This document shows, one piece after another, positions 5,428 to 11,658 of a DNA stretch of 11,658 nt (the stretch's first letter is position 1; the number at the start of each line of letters is the position of its first letter). Origin of the DNA: CAUZEO01 sp963578625 (GTDB taxonomy: Bacteria; Verrucomicrobiota; Kiritimatiellia; SLOV01); contig CAUZEO010000157.1 of the NCBI GenBank assembly GCA_963578625.1, positions 1 through 11,658 of the forward strand. The letters run 5' to 3'. The position numbers and the translations under genes are program-made. The notes under the pieces are model-generated. The model worked only from the letters and a program-made list of their open reading frames with translations, had not been told where the DNA came from and ran no database searches.

Positions 5428-6546
5428 TCAGTTGCACCTTTGGATCAGCCGAATTCCCGCATACTGAGCGATAATTACGGGAATCCACACGATCATTTCG
5501 GGTCGCAGGGAGGGCTTGTCGACCATGGTATCGGCGAGAATCACGAAAAAATAGAAAACGAACACGAATACGAGGCTAAGGGCAATGCCGGCGGAAGAGT
5601 CTTTTCTTCGTGACTTCATGCCCAGAGGAATGCCAAGGAGCGCAAATGAGATGCAAGCGAATGACATGGCCAACCGTTCAGAAACCTCCACGACCATTTC
5701 CGCGCGCCGACGTCGGAGTTGCCCGCTATCGGAGAGGTCCGGATACTTGGAACGAATATCCTGAATCGAACCGATAAGTTCCGGCATCGTTAGAGAACGG
5801 GTCCTCTTTTTTAGCGGCCTCTTTTTTCTCATTTCACCATAATTCAGGGGTACGGTGGAATGGTCCGCACTGATATACCTGGACCCTTCCTCCCCGCCGT
5901 CCCTTGTGGTTTCGTCAATGCGAACCTTGTAGAGATCGATGACAAATCTCTCATTTTCATAGTCCGGCGTTATGACACCGGATTCCGCCCGGATGCGCTG
6001 TTTCACCACACCATGGTCAAGTTCGTAGACCACAACATCAAACACGCGGTTCTTCGCTCGTTTGCCGACATAAATACTAATACCGGGAAAATCTTTTACG
6101 AACCTGCCTTCTTCCAGGAGTTCCAAGGGATCGTCGAGACCGATATTGTGAAGCATTTTTTTGCGGGCGAAATGACTGTTCGGCGCCGCATAGGAATTGA
6201 TGTAGATGCACACGGCCGAAAGAAGAACGGCAAGAAAAACGACGGGAGCGCAGATTTTCCACATCGTCAATCCGCTTGCTTTCAACGCAGTAATTTCACC
6301 GTCGAATGAGAGGCGGCTGAATAGAAGAAGAACGGCCGTAAGCGTACTGACTGGAATTGTGAATGACAGGATGTAAGGGATGTTGGAGAGAAAAATTCGA
6401 AAGATCAACCGCCCTTCGATTCCCCGGCTCATCAGGTCGATCGCCTTGAGAACCGCACCGATATACATTACGAATGTAAATACCAGCAGGGTGACGAAGA
6501 AGGTGATCAGGAAATCTTTTCCAAGGTACCTGTAGATTGTCTTCAC
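5428..6546 (-). CDS. LptF/LptG family lipopolysaccharide export permease
   Basis: A 372-residue inner-membrane permease of the YjgP/YjgQ (LptF/LptG) family, which with LptB2 and LptC extracts lipopolysaccharide from the inner membrane and passes it to the periplasmic bridge. Six membrane segments are visible in the typical 3+3 arrangement: about 11-35, 51-77 and 95-117, then about 290-310, 318-340 and 348-368, with a periplasmic jellyroll domain between (about 120-280, including GRFVKDFPGISIYVGKR). The frame is open upstream, but the GTG at 6546 is the likely start: GGTGA sits just upstream across the folD stop, and VKTIYRYLGKDFL is the usual N-terminus. Only 4 nt separate it from folD, so translation is probably coupled. 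Whether it is the F or G member cannot be decided here; a paralogue is expected elsewhere. Confidence 0.9.
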   Translation of the reverse strand: MKTIYRYLGKDFLITFFVTLLVFTFVMYIGAVLKAIDLMSRGIEGRLIFRIFLSNIPYILSFTIPVSTLTAVLLLFSRLSFDGEITALKASGLTMWKICAPVVFLAVLLSAVCIYINSYAAPNSHFARKKMLHNIGLDDPLELLEEGRFVKDFPGISIYVGKRAKNRVFDVVVYELDHGVVKQRIRAESGVITPDYENERFVIDLYKVRIDETTRDGGEEGSRYISADHSTVPLNYGEMRKKRPLKKRTRSLTMPELIGSIQDIRSKYPDLSDSGQLRRRRAEMVVEVSERLAMSFACISFALLGIPLGMKSRRKDSSAGIALSLVFVFVFYFFVILADTMVDKPSLRPEMIVWIPVIIAQYAGIRLIQRCN

Positions 6547-6550
6547 GAAT

Positions 6551-7462
6551 TCACCGCGTTGCTTCTGTGATGTCTCGGGAGTCGAGACCACGAGCACGGG
6601 CGGATTGCACGGTATTGTACATCAACATGGTGATCGTCATGGGGCCGACGCCCCCGGGGACCGGGGTAATGGCACCCGCTTTCAGGCTCACCGCCTCGAA
6701 ATCCACGTCGCCAACCAAGCGAAAGCCACGCTTGCGTCCGGCATCCTCAATCCGATTGACACCGACATCCACGATCACCGCGCCATCCTTCACCATGTCG
6801 GCGGTAACGGTATTGCGCCGACCGGCAGCGGCAATGACGATGTCCGCATCCCGAGTATGAACGCCGGGATCCGGTGTTCGCGTATGGCACAGGGTTACGG
6901 TGGCGTTTCCCAGGTCATCTTTTCGTGTCAGCAGGTTCGCCAAGGGTCTGCCCACGATATTACTACGGCCCAGGATCACTACATGCTTCCCGCGGATCTC
7001 AACGCCGGATCGATTCAATAACTGGAGAATCCCGTGAGGCGTACAGGGCAAATAGGTGGGCTGTCCCAGCATCATCCTGCCCATGTTGATGGGGTGAAAT
7101 CCATCCACATCTTTTTGAGGATCAATCGATTCAATGACTTCGTCCTCGATGCTCCGGTCTGGAAGAGGCAGTTGGACGAGAATACCGTCGATCCGGTCGT
7201 CCTGATTGAATTCCCGGACGCAGCTTAGAATCTCATCCCTGCCAGCAGAGTGAGGCAACGTTCTCTCCAGCGAAAAGATGCCGGCCTGCTCACAGGCCTT
7301 TTCCTTGCCGCTGACATACGATCGGGAAGCCGGATCATCGCCCGCCAGCAACACTCCGAGTCCCGGCACGACACCGGCAGCGGTGAGCTTTGCCGTCTCC
7401 GCGGCAAGTTCCCCGCGCATTTCCTTCGCTACTGCTTTTCCATCGAGAATTCTGGCGGCCAT
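6551..7462 (-). CDS. folD: Bifunctional methylenetetrahydrofolate dehydrogenase/cyclohydrolase
   Basis: FolD, 303 aa, cytoplasmic homodimer that oxidises 5,10-methylene-tetrahydrofolate with NADP and hydrolyses the methenyl product to 10-formyl-tetrahydrofolate for purine and formyl-Met-tRNA synthesis. Visible signatures: YVSGKEKACEQAG (49-61, with catalytic K53), DGILVQLPLP (92-101), PQKDVDGFHPIN (115-126), GRSNIVGRPLANLL (165-178, nucleotide-binding loop), VIVDVGVNR (229-237) and PVPGGVGPMT (267-276). A TTG at 7474 would extend the frame by four residues, but the ATG at 7462 is preceded by GGGGGGA at ideal distance and begins the usual MAARILDGK, so I chose it. It is the first gene of a coupled pair with lptF/G and lies about 150 nt from ruvC upstream. 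Confidence 0.97.
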   Translation of the reverse strand: MAARILDGKAVAKEMRGELAAETAKLTAAGVVPGLGVLLAGDDPASRSYVSGKEKACEQAGIFSLERTLPHSAGRDEILSCVREFNQDDRIDGILVQLPLPDRSIEDEVIESIDPQKDVDGFHPINMGRMMLGQPTYLPCTPHGILQLLNRSGVEIRGKHVVILGRSNIVGRPLANLLTRKDDLGNATVTLCHTRTPDPGVHTRDADIVIAAAGRRNTVTADMVKDGAVIVDVGVNRIEDAGRKRGFRLVGDVDFEAVSLKAGAITPVPGGVGPMTITMLMYNTVQSARARGLDSRDITEATR

Positions 7463-7490
7463 TGATCCCCCCAAACATGCTTAGCATTCG

Positions 7491-7519
7491 AATGTACAGT
7501 CGTTGCAGACAGACCACAA
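7491..7519 (-). promoter_or_regulatory. Possible promoter for folD-lptF/G
   Basis: In the 151-nt gap between ruvC and folD, minus-strand TTGTGG (7514-7519) and TACATT (7491-7496) lie 17 nt apart, ahead of the folD ATG at 7462. The -10 matches four of six consensus bases, the -35 only three. Nothing else recognisable is present in this gap. Confidence 0.25.
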
Positions 7520-7613
7520 GTGCGACCGGAACGTGGCGCACCATCTACTCTGACCGGGTCTGCGCTCTCGCGTTCAAGAAATGGGAAGCACGAACGTCAT
7601 GGCTTCGCGCCGC

Positions 7614-8138
7614 CTATAGTGGCTTGGTGGCCAATTCCTGAACCACAGTAAGACTGTTGAGGTGGCAGATAGCGAGTGCGAGGGCATCGCTTTCGTCGTC
7701 CGGCAGCAGATCCTCCACCGACAGCATTTTCATGATCATGCGCCCGACCTGCTCTTTCTGGGCGGCTCCAGACCCACAAACCGCCAATTTCACGCGCCGT
7801 GGCGGGTACTCGAAAACCGGGATGCCCGCGGCCGCACACGCCGTAATCGCTGCACCGCGGGCCTGGCCGAGGGTGACGGCAGTCCGGACGTTTCGGCAAT
7901 AAAAGATCCCCTCAATCGACACCGATTGCGGCGAATAGCGCTCGATATATTCGGTCACTCCCCGGGAAATCTTCAGTAAGCATTCCGAATGCGGGGCTGT
8001 CCGCCCGGCTTTGAGCGTGCCATAGCCAAGGGGAACCATGCGCGATCCGCTCCGCTCGACAACGCCTACTCCAGTGGAACGGAGAGAAGTATCGATGCCC
8101 AGAACGCGAATGGGAGAGGCGCCTTTCACGAGAGTCAA
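7614..8138 (-). CDS. ruvC: Holliday junction resolvase RuvC
   Basis: RuvC endonuclease, 174 aa, which as a dimer cuts Holliday junctions extended by RuvAB. The RNase H-like fold and its four acidic catalytic residues are present: D16 (LGIDTSL), E76 (SIEGIF), and D148 and D151 (DDESDALALAICH). The family segment FYCRNVRTAVTLGQARGA occurs at 79-96. The start is a TTG at 8138 whose TTGA overlaps the yebC stop; a GAGG lies four bases upstream. A GTG three codons later is a less well supported alternative. The yebC-ruvC order is common in bacteria, but ruvA and ruvB do not follow here. After the stop there is a 151-nt gap to folD. Confidence 0.97.
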   Translation of the reverse strand: MTLVKGASPIRVLGIDTSLRSTGVGVVERSGSRMVPLGYGTLKAGRTAPHSECLLKISRGVTEYIERYSPQSVSIEGIFYCRNVRTAVTLGQARGAAITACAAAGIPVFEYPPRRVKLAVCGSGAAQKEQVGRMIMKMLSVEDLLPDDESDALALAICHLNSLTVVQELATKPL

Positions 8139-8890
8139 GAAGCCTCGAGCGCTTCCAGAACGTGGTCGTCGATATTGAAGTTTGCATACACGCTCTGAAC
8201 GTCCTCCAAATCCTCCAGGGCGTCGATGAAACGGATCAGGGAGGTGGCCTGCGATTCATCGGAAACGGGGACTTCCGAATCGGCGATGAACACCAACTCG
8301 GAACTGCCCATCACGATTCCGAAACCGTCCAGAGCGTCGACGACATTCATGAATGTGGCGGGGTCGGTGAGAATTTCGTAGCTGTCGTCATCCCGCTTCA
8401 TATCTTCGGCGCCCGCCTCAACGACGAGTTCCATCACCTGATCCTCATCCATGCCATCTGCCTGGATAAAGATTTGGCCCTTCCGGTGAAACATGTGCGC
8501 AACGGAGCCCTGGCCAGCAAGGCTGCCGCCATTCTTGGTAAAAGCATGCCTGACTTCACTCACGGTCCGGTTCTTGTTGTCGGTGAGTGCGGTGACCAGC
8601 ACGGCAACTCCGCCGGGAGCGAACCCTTCGTAGGTGAACTCCTCAAGCACCGCGGTATCTCCTTCGCCGGTCCCCTTCTTCACTGCCCTTTCAATATTGT
8701 CCGAAGGCATATTGTAGGACTTTGCCTTTTGGATCAGGGCGCGTAATGTGATGTTGGATTCAGGATCGCCGCCGCCCTGGCGGGCAGCCATCACGATTTC
8801 CTTGGCGATCTTGCTGAAGATCTTTCCCCGTTTCGCATCTACGCGGGCCTTGCGGTGCTTTGTATTCGCCCATTTGCTGTGTCCTGCCAT
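8135..8890 (-). CDS. yebC: YebC/PmpR (TACO1-like) family protein
   Basis: YebC family, 251 aa, full length, starting with the invariant MAGHSKWANTKHRKARVDAKRGK. Further family landmarks are IFSKIAKEIVMAARQGGGDP, AIQKAK-like LRALIQKAKSYNMPSDNIERA (split by eye at 47-67), EEFTYEGFAPGGVAVLVTALTDN and RHAFTKNGGSLA. These proteins were long listed as transcriptional regulators; recent work on YebC and the mitochondrial homologue TACO1 points to help for ribosomes stalled at difficult sequences such as proline runs. The gene follows the EF-G-like gene after 14 nt, in keeping with a ribosomal role, and overlaps ruvC by 3 nt. The C-terminal region is normal. No odd features seen. Confidence 0.96.
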   Translation of the reverse strand: MAGHSKWANTKHRKARVDAKRGKIFSKIAKEIVMAARQGGGDPESNITLRALIQKAKSYNMPSDNIERAVKKGTGEGDTAVLEEFTYEGFAPGGVAVLVTALTDNKNRTVSEVRHAFTKNGGSLAGQGSVAHMFHRKGQIFIQADGMDEDQVMELVVEAGAEDMKRDDDSYEILTDPATFMNVVDALDGFGIVMGSSELVFIADSEVPVSDESQATSLIRFIDALEDLEDVQSVYANFNIDDHVLEALEAS

Positions 8891-8904
8891 CAGATCGATT
8901 CCGT

Positions 8905-10944
8905 TTACCCTGCTGCCGCTGCTTCTTTTTGCGCCTCGGCGCTTTTAACAATCTGCTGAGTAATATTTGACGGGACCTGCTCATACCGGATGAATTGCAT
9001 TTCAAAGCTGCCGCGACCTCCGGTAATGCTTCGAAGCTCCGACGCGTACTTGAACAATTCCGATTGGGGCGCTTCCGCGGTAATGATCTGCAGGGCGCCC
9101 TCGGTCTCCATTCCAAGCATTCTGCCGCGCCGGTGGCTTATGTCCCCGGTAATGTCTCCCATGAATTCACCGGGCACGGTGATTTTCAGTTCCATCACCG
9201 GTTCCAGAAGAACCGGCTTGGCGTTTCCGCTGGCTTCACGAAGCGCGCGGGACGCGGCAATTTTAAACGCTACTTCGGACGAATCCACGTCGTGGGAAGA
9301 CCCGTCATAGACAGTGACTCGGACTCCCTCCAAAGGATATCCGGCAATGCTACCCGACTGTTTTCCTTCCACTAAACCCTTTTCGACAGCCGGGATGAAG
9401 TTACTGGGAATCGCCCCGCCCACAACCTTATTAACGAACCACTTATCATCGTCATCGGGAATCGGTTCAACGCGCAGATACACCTCTCCAAACTGGCCGC
9501 GACCTCCCGACTGCTTTTTGTGTCGGTATTTCCCCTCACCGATGGAGGTGATGGTTTCCCTGTAGGCGACCCGAGGGGTATGCAACTCCAGCTCAATATG
9601 CTGACGCTTTTGCATTTTCTGAATCGCGATATCGAGCTGAACATCTCCCAGACCCGAAAGAATCAGGTCTCCAGTCTCCGCATTTTTGATCAGAATGATG
9701 GTAGGATCGTCGTCTGCCATCTTGGTAAGGCCCGTGACAAGTTTATCCTCTTCCCCCGTGTTCTTAGCGATAACCGCATGAAACACAACCGGCTGCGGAA
9801 ACGCAATTGGCGTGCTGACGATTTTCTGGCCTGCCCCACACAGGGAATCATTTACCCGAACACTCTTGAGCTTGGGTATGGCAATGATGTCACCGGCCCG
9901 TGCCGACTCTATGGGGTCCTGCTTTTCGCCGTTGATCCCGAGCAGGGTAGAAATTTTCTCTTTTTCGTCACGAGTGGCATTGGCGATTTCAGAATCGGGC
10001 GTGATCGTCCCGCTCACGACGCGCACAAACGATAACTGGCCCGCATACGGGTCATGGACTGACTTCCAAACAAAACCCGAGAAGGGCTGATCTTCTCCAA
10101 CCGAAATATCGTTGCCCTCGATGTCTTTTGCACCACAATCCGCAGGAGACGGAAAATACCGGCAGATAGCTTCCAACAGTTCTGTCACCCCAAACTCCTG
10201 TTTTGCAGCAACCGCAAAAATGGGAATCAGCGTTCCGCCGTTCACGGCATGGTGTAGTCCCCCAACAAGCTCTTCGGCCGTCAGTTCCTCGCCTGCAAGA
10301 TACTTTTCGATCAGGGTGTCGTCGGTTTCGGCAGCGGACTCGATGATCGACTGCTTTACTTCGCTTACGGTCTCCTTGAGTTCGTCGGGAATGTCCGTGC
10401 TTGTCAGCACCGAATACTCAGCGCTTAGGCCCGGGCCGGGCAGAAGCACCGGAATACAGTGACTTCCATATGCTTCCTGGATCGCGGCTACCGTTTCCTG
10501 GAAGTCGGTATTTTCTTTATCCAATCCAGTTATAACAATTCCTCGCGGGAGATTCAGTTCGTCACACCGTTTCCACGCTCTCTGGGTTCCCACCTGGACG
10601 CCGGAAGCAGCATCGATCACGATGAGTGCGTTGTCGGCAGCTCGACTGCCCGCCACAACCTGCCCGTAAAAGTCGACGAAGCCCGGCGCATCAATGAAAA
10701 CGATCTGTACGTCAAGGCCACCGATGGTCTTGTATGTGCCGGTAAACGGCTTGCACCAAATCGTCTGTTTGCGTTCCTTCTCCTCCGGATTGTAGTCACT
10801 CAGACTGGATCGGTCGTCGACCGAACCCATGGTCGGAGAGACTCCTAACCGGTGTAGCAGCGCATCAGCGAGCGTCGTTTTCCCGCTTTGGGAATGACCC
10901 AGTAGAACGAAATTTCGAACGTCTGATACCGGTATATTCTTCAT
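8905..10944 (-). CDS. Elongation factor G-like GTPase (EF-G type II)
   Basis: A 679-residue translation GTPase with all five EF-G domains: G domain (1-about 270), barrel domain II (from about PFSGFVWKSVHDP), domain III (GLGDVQLDIAIQKMQ), domain IV with GRGQFGEVYLRVEP and HDVDSSEVAFKIAASRAL, and domain V (LLEPVMELKITVPGEFMGDI). The P-loop is GHSQSGKT (16-23) instead of AHIDAGKT. Switch II is DAPGF (85-89), lacking the catalytic His of DTPGH, as in EF-G2 proteins. The guanine-recognition motif NKxD is replaced by TGLD (139-142). These points make it a paralogue, not the housekeeping FusA. Its function in such lineages (specialised translocation or ribosome recycling) is not settled. The frame opens at 11043, but the ATG at 10944 has GGGAG at good distance and begins the family N-terminus. 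YebC follows after 14 nt. Confidence 0.92.
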   Translation of the reverse strand: MKNIPVSDVRNFVLLGHSQSGKTTLADALLHRLGVSPTMGSVDDRSSLSDYNPEEKERKQTIWCKPFTGTYKTIGGLDVQIVFIDAPGFVDFYGQVVAGSRAADNALIVIDAASGVQVGTQRAWKRCDELNLPRGIVITGLDKENTDFQETVAAIQEAYGSHCIPVLLPGPGLSAEYSVLTSTDIPDELKETVSEVKQSIIESAAETDDTLIEKYLAGEELTAEELVGGLHHAVNGGTLIPIFAVAAKQEFGVTELLEAICRYFPSPADCGAKDIEGNDISVGEDQPFSGFVWKSVHDPYAGQLSFVRVVSGTITPDSEIANATRDEKEKISTLLGINGEKQDPIESARAGDIIAIPKLKSVRVNDSLCGAGQKIVSTPIAFPQPVVFHAVIAKNTGEEDKLVTGLTKMADDDPTIILIKNAETGDLILSGLGDVQLDIAIQKMQKRQHIELELHTPRVAYRETITSIGEGKYRHKKQSGGRGQFGEVYLRVEPIPDDDDKWFVNKVVGGAIPSNFIPAVEKGLVEGKQSGSIAGYPLEGVRVTVYDGSSHDVDSSEVAFKIAASRALREASGNAKPVLLEPVMELKITVPGEFMGDITGDISHRRGRMLGMETEGALQIITAEAPQSELFKYASELRSITGGRGSFEMQFIRYEQVPSNITQQIVKSAEAQKEAAAAG

Positions 10945-11194
10945 GCATGACTCCCGTTGGCCGGATGCACTCTCCAAGTGTCCCAGCGTAGCTATTGACC
11001 GAAAACCTTCGAAAAAACTAGGGGAGAAATCAGCAGGAAGCAACGTAAATTCGCACTGTTGAAGCCCAAATTTTTCCAGGATTCCAGGTGGGCAGGGAGA
11101 GGGAAATCTCCACGAGCGGATTTACACAACCCCCTGCGGCGCAACAAGGTATCTACGTGATCGCAAAGACACTCCGCTGGGAAGTGCGCCCTGC
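10945..11194. other. Non-coding gap between the CBS and EF-G-like genes
   Basis: About 250 nt without a convincing gene. Near the CBS stop there is an imperfect bulged stem (CACTTCC/GGAGTG arms around CAGC, about 11170-11190) with no proper T-run, too weak to call a terminator. GGGAG just before the EF-G-like ATG is the only clear signal. Confidence 0.4.
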
Positions 11195-11658
11195 TCAGTG
11201 CATCAACGGGGAGTCCAGCACCGCTTTAATCTCGTCGGTGATGTACTTTGAGTCGGTCCATTGCTTTTTGAAGGGCGATGAATCCGCCCAAACATCGTGG
11301 CTGCCATTGAGCACGTCTCTGCGGCTGATCTGACCGACCAGCCGTCCTTCGTCATCCACGATCGGCAGTCGCCTGAAGGGGTTATTCAGAAAGATCTGGG
11401 CCGCAGAGAACAGGTCCGCCTCCGAGTCGATAGTGGTAATCTTCGTCGACATGTACTGCTCCACGACGGCTCCCGGCAGCACGCTATATGCAGCATTCGC
11501 GAAAATTCGCAAACAGTCCTTCTCCGACAGCACTCCCAGCAATCGGCGATCTTGATCAACCACCGGTGCGCCGGAAATCTGGTGTTTGAGAAGTTTTCGG
11601 ATCGCGTCCTCCATGTCGGTGCCAGGAGAAAGCGTTACCAATTTAGTCGTCATACAGT
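11195..11658 (-). CDS. Two-CBS-domain protein (start probably beyond the window)
   Basis: A small protein made of a tandem CBS pair: CBS1 about residues 1-48 (TTKLVTLSPGTDMEDAIRKL to GAPVVDQDRRLLGVLSEKDC) and CBS2 about 68-115 (MSTKITTIDS to RRLPIVDDEGRLVGQISRRDVL), counted from the ATG at 11653. Such Bateman modules bind adenine nucleotides (AMP, ATP, sometimes S-adenosylmethionine) and act as energy sensors, alone or bound to partner enzymes. The partner is unknown here. The ATG at 11653 is only six bases from the window edge, and the MTTKLVTLSP motif normally follows a few more residues (pattern V.D.MT). The frame stays open to the edge with Cys before Met, so the true start probably lies outside. 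The tail after CBS2 (SSPFKKQWTDSKYITDEIKA) is not recognised. Confidence 0.85.
   Translation of the reverse strand, partial: CMTTKLVTLSPGTDMEDAIRKLLKHQISGAPVVDQDRRLLGVLSEKDCLRIFANAAYSVLPGAVVEQYMSTKITTIDSEADLFSAAQIFLNNPFRRLPIVDDEGRLVGQISRRDVLNGSHDVWADSSPFKKQWTDSKYITDEIKAVLDSPLMH

Noticed and set aside
7335..7544. Short minus-strand open frame in the ruvC-folD gap
   Set aside because: It runs out of frame into folD, has no family resemblance and no clear ribosome site.
8162..8746. 194-codon plus-strand open frame inside yebC
   Set aside because: Antisense shadow of a highly conserved YebC protein; no domain seen.
11165..11195. Terminator after the CBS-domain gene
   Set aside because: The stem is bulged and only about six pairs, with no U-run after it.
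1..11658. tRNA or rRNA genes, CRISPR arrays, insertion sequences
   Set aside because: Looked for by eye on both strands; no cloverleaf, regularly spaced repeats, transposase motifs or terminal inverted repeats were found.

Overview
The window (about 55% GC by eye, bacterial) is most consistent with a Gram-negative PVC-superphylum bacterium, probably Verrucomicrobiota or a relative. The evidence is an LptF/G lipopolysaccharide-export permease, an EF-G of the second (non-canonical) type, and the remains of a prepilin gene with a C-terminal half typical of large pilin-like families in such genomes. This placement is inference; no rRNA or tRNA is present to confirm it.

Layout. (1) Positions 1-1082, minus strand: a YgjP-type zinc metallopeptidase followed by the 5' part of a sugar-phosphate isomerase/epimerase-like TIM-barrel gene that runs off the left edge. 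(2) Positions 1110-4160, plus strand: a dipeptide epimerase of the enolase superfamily, a divergent ribulose-phosphate 3-epimerase homologue, and a RuBisCO-like protein (form IV). This divergent block is the most interesting part of the window. (3) Positions 4161-5106, minus strand: apparently intergenic DNA that is really a decayed prepilin gene in at least four reading-frame segments, and possibly a fusion of two pilin genes. (4) Positions 5107-5427: AT-rich non-coding DNA with three palindromes and a repeated TTGAC box, probably the old control region of the pilin gene. (5) Positions 5428-11658, minus strand: a housekeeping block read from right to left: CBS-domain protein, EF-G-like GTPase, YebC, RuvC, FolD, LptF/G.

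How the genes work together. yebC and ruvC overlap by 3 nt, and folD and lptF/G are 4 nt apart with the lptF ribosome site lying across the folD stop, so these pairs are translationally coupled. EF-G-like and YebC are both ribosome-associated and sit 14 nt apart. In the plus-strand block, the epimerase and RuBisCO-like genes are adjacent and probably cotranscribed. Together with the TIM-barrel isomerase-like gene across the divergent junction, they suggest an undescribed route for a phosphorylated sugar or sugar acid. The RuBisCO-like protein keeps the metal-binding Lys-x-Asp-Glu site but lacks residues needed for CO2 fixation, so it should not be read as evidence of autotrophy. The dipeptide epimerase fits peptidoglycan-peptide recycling better than sugar metabolism and may be only a neighbour.
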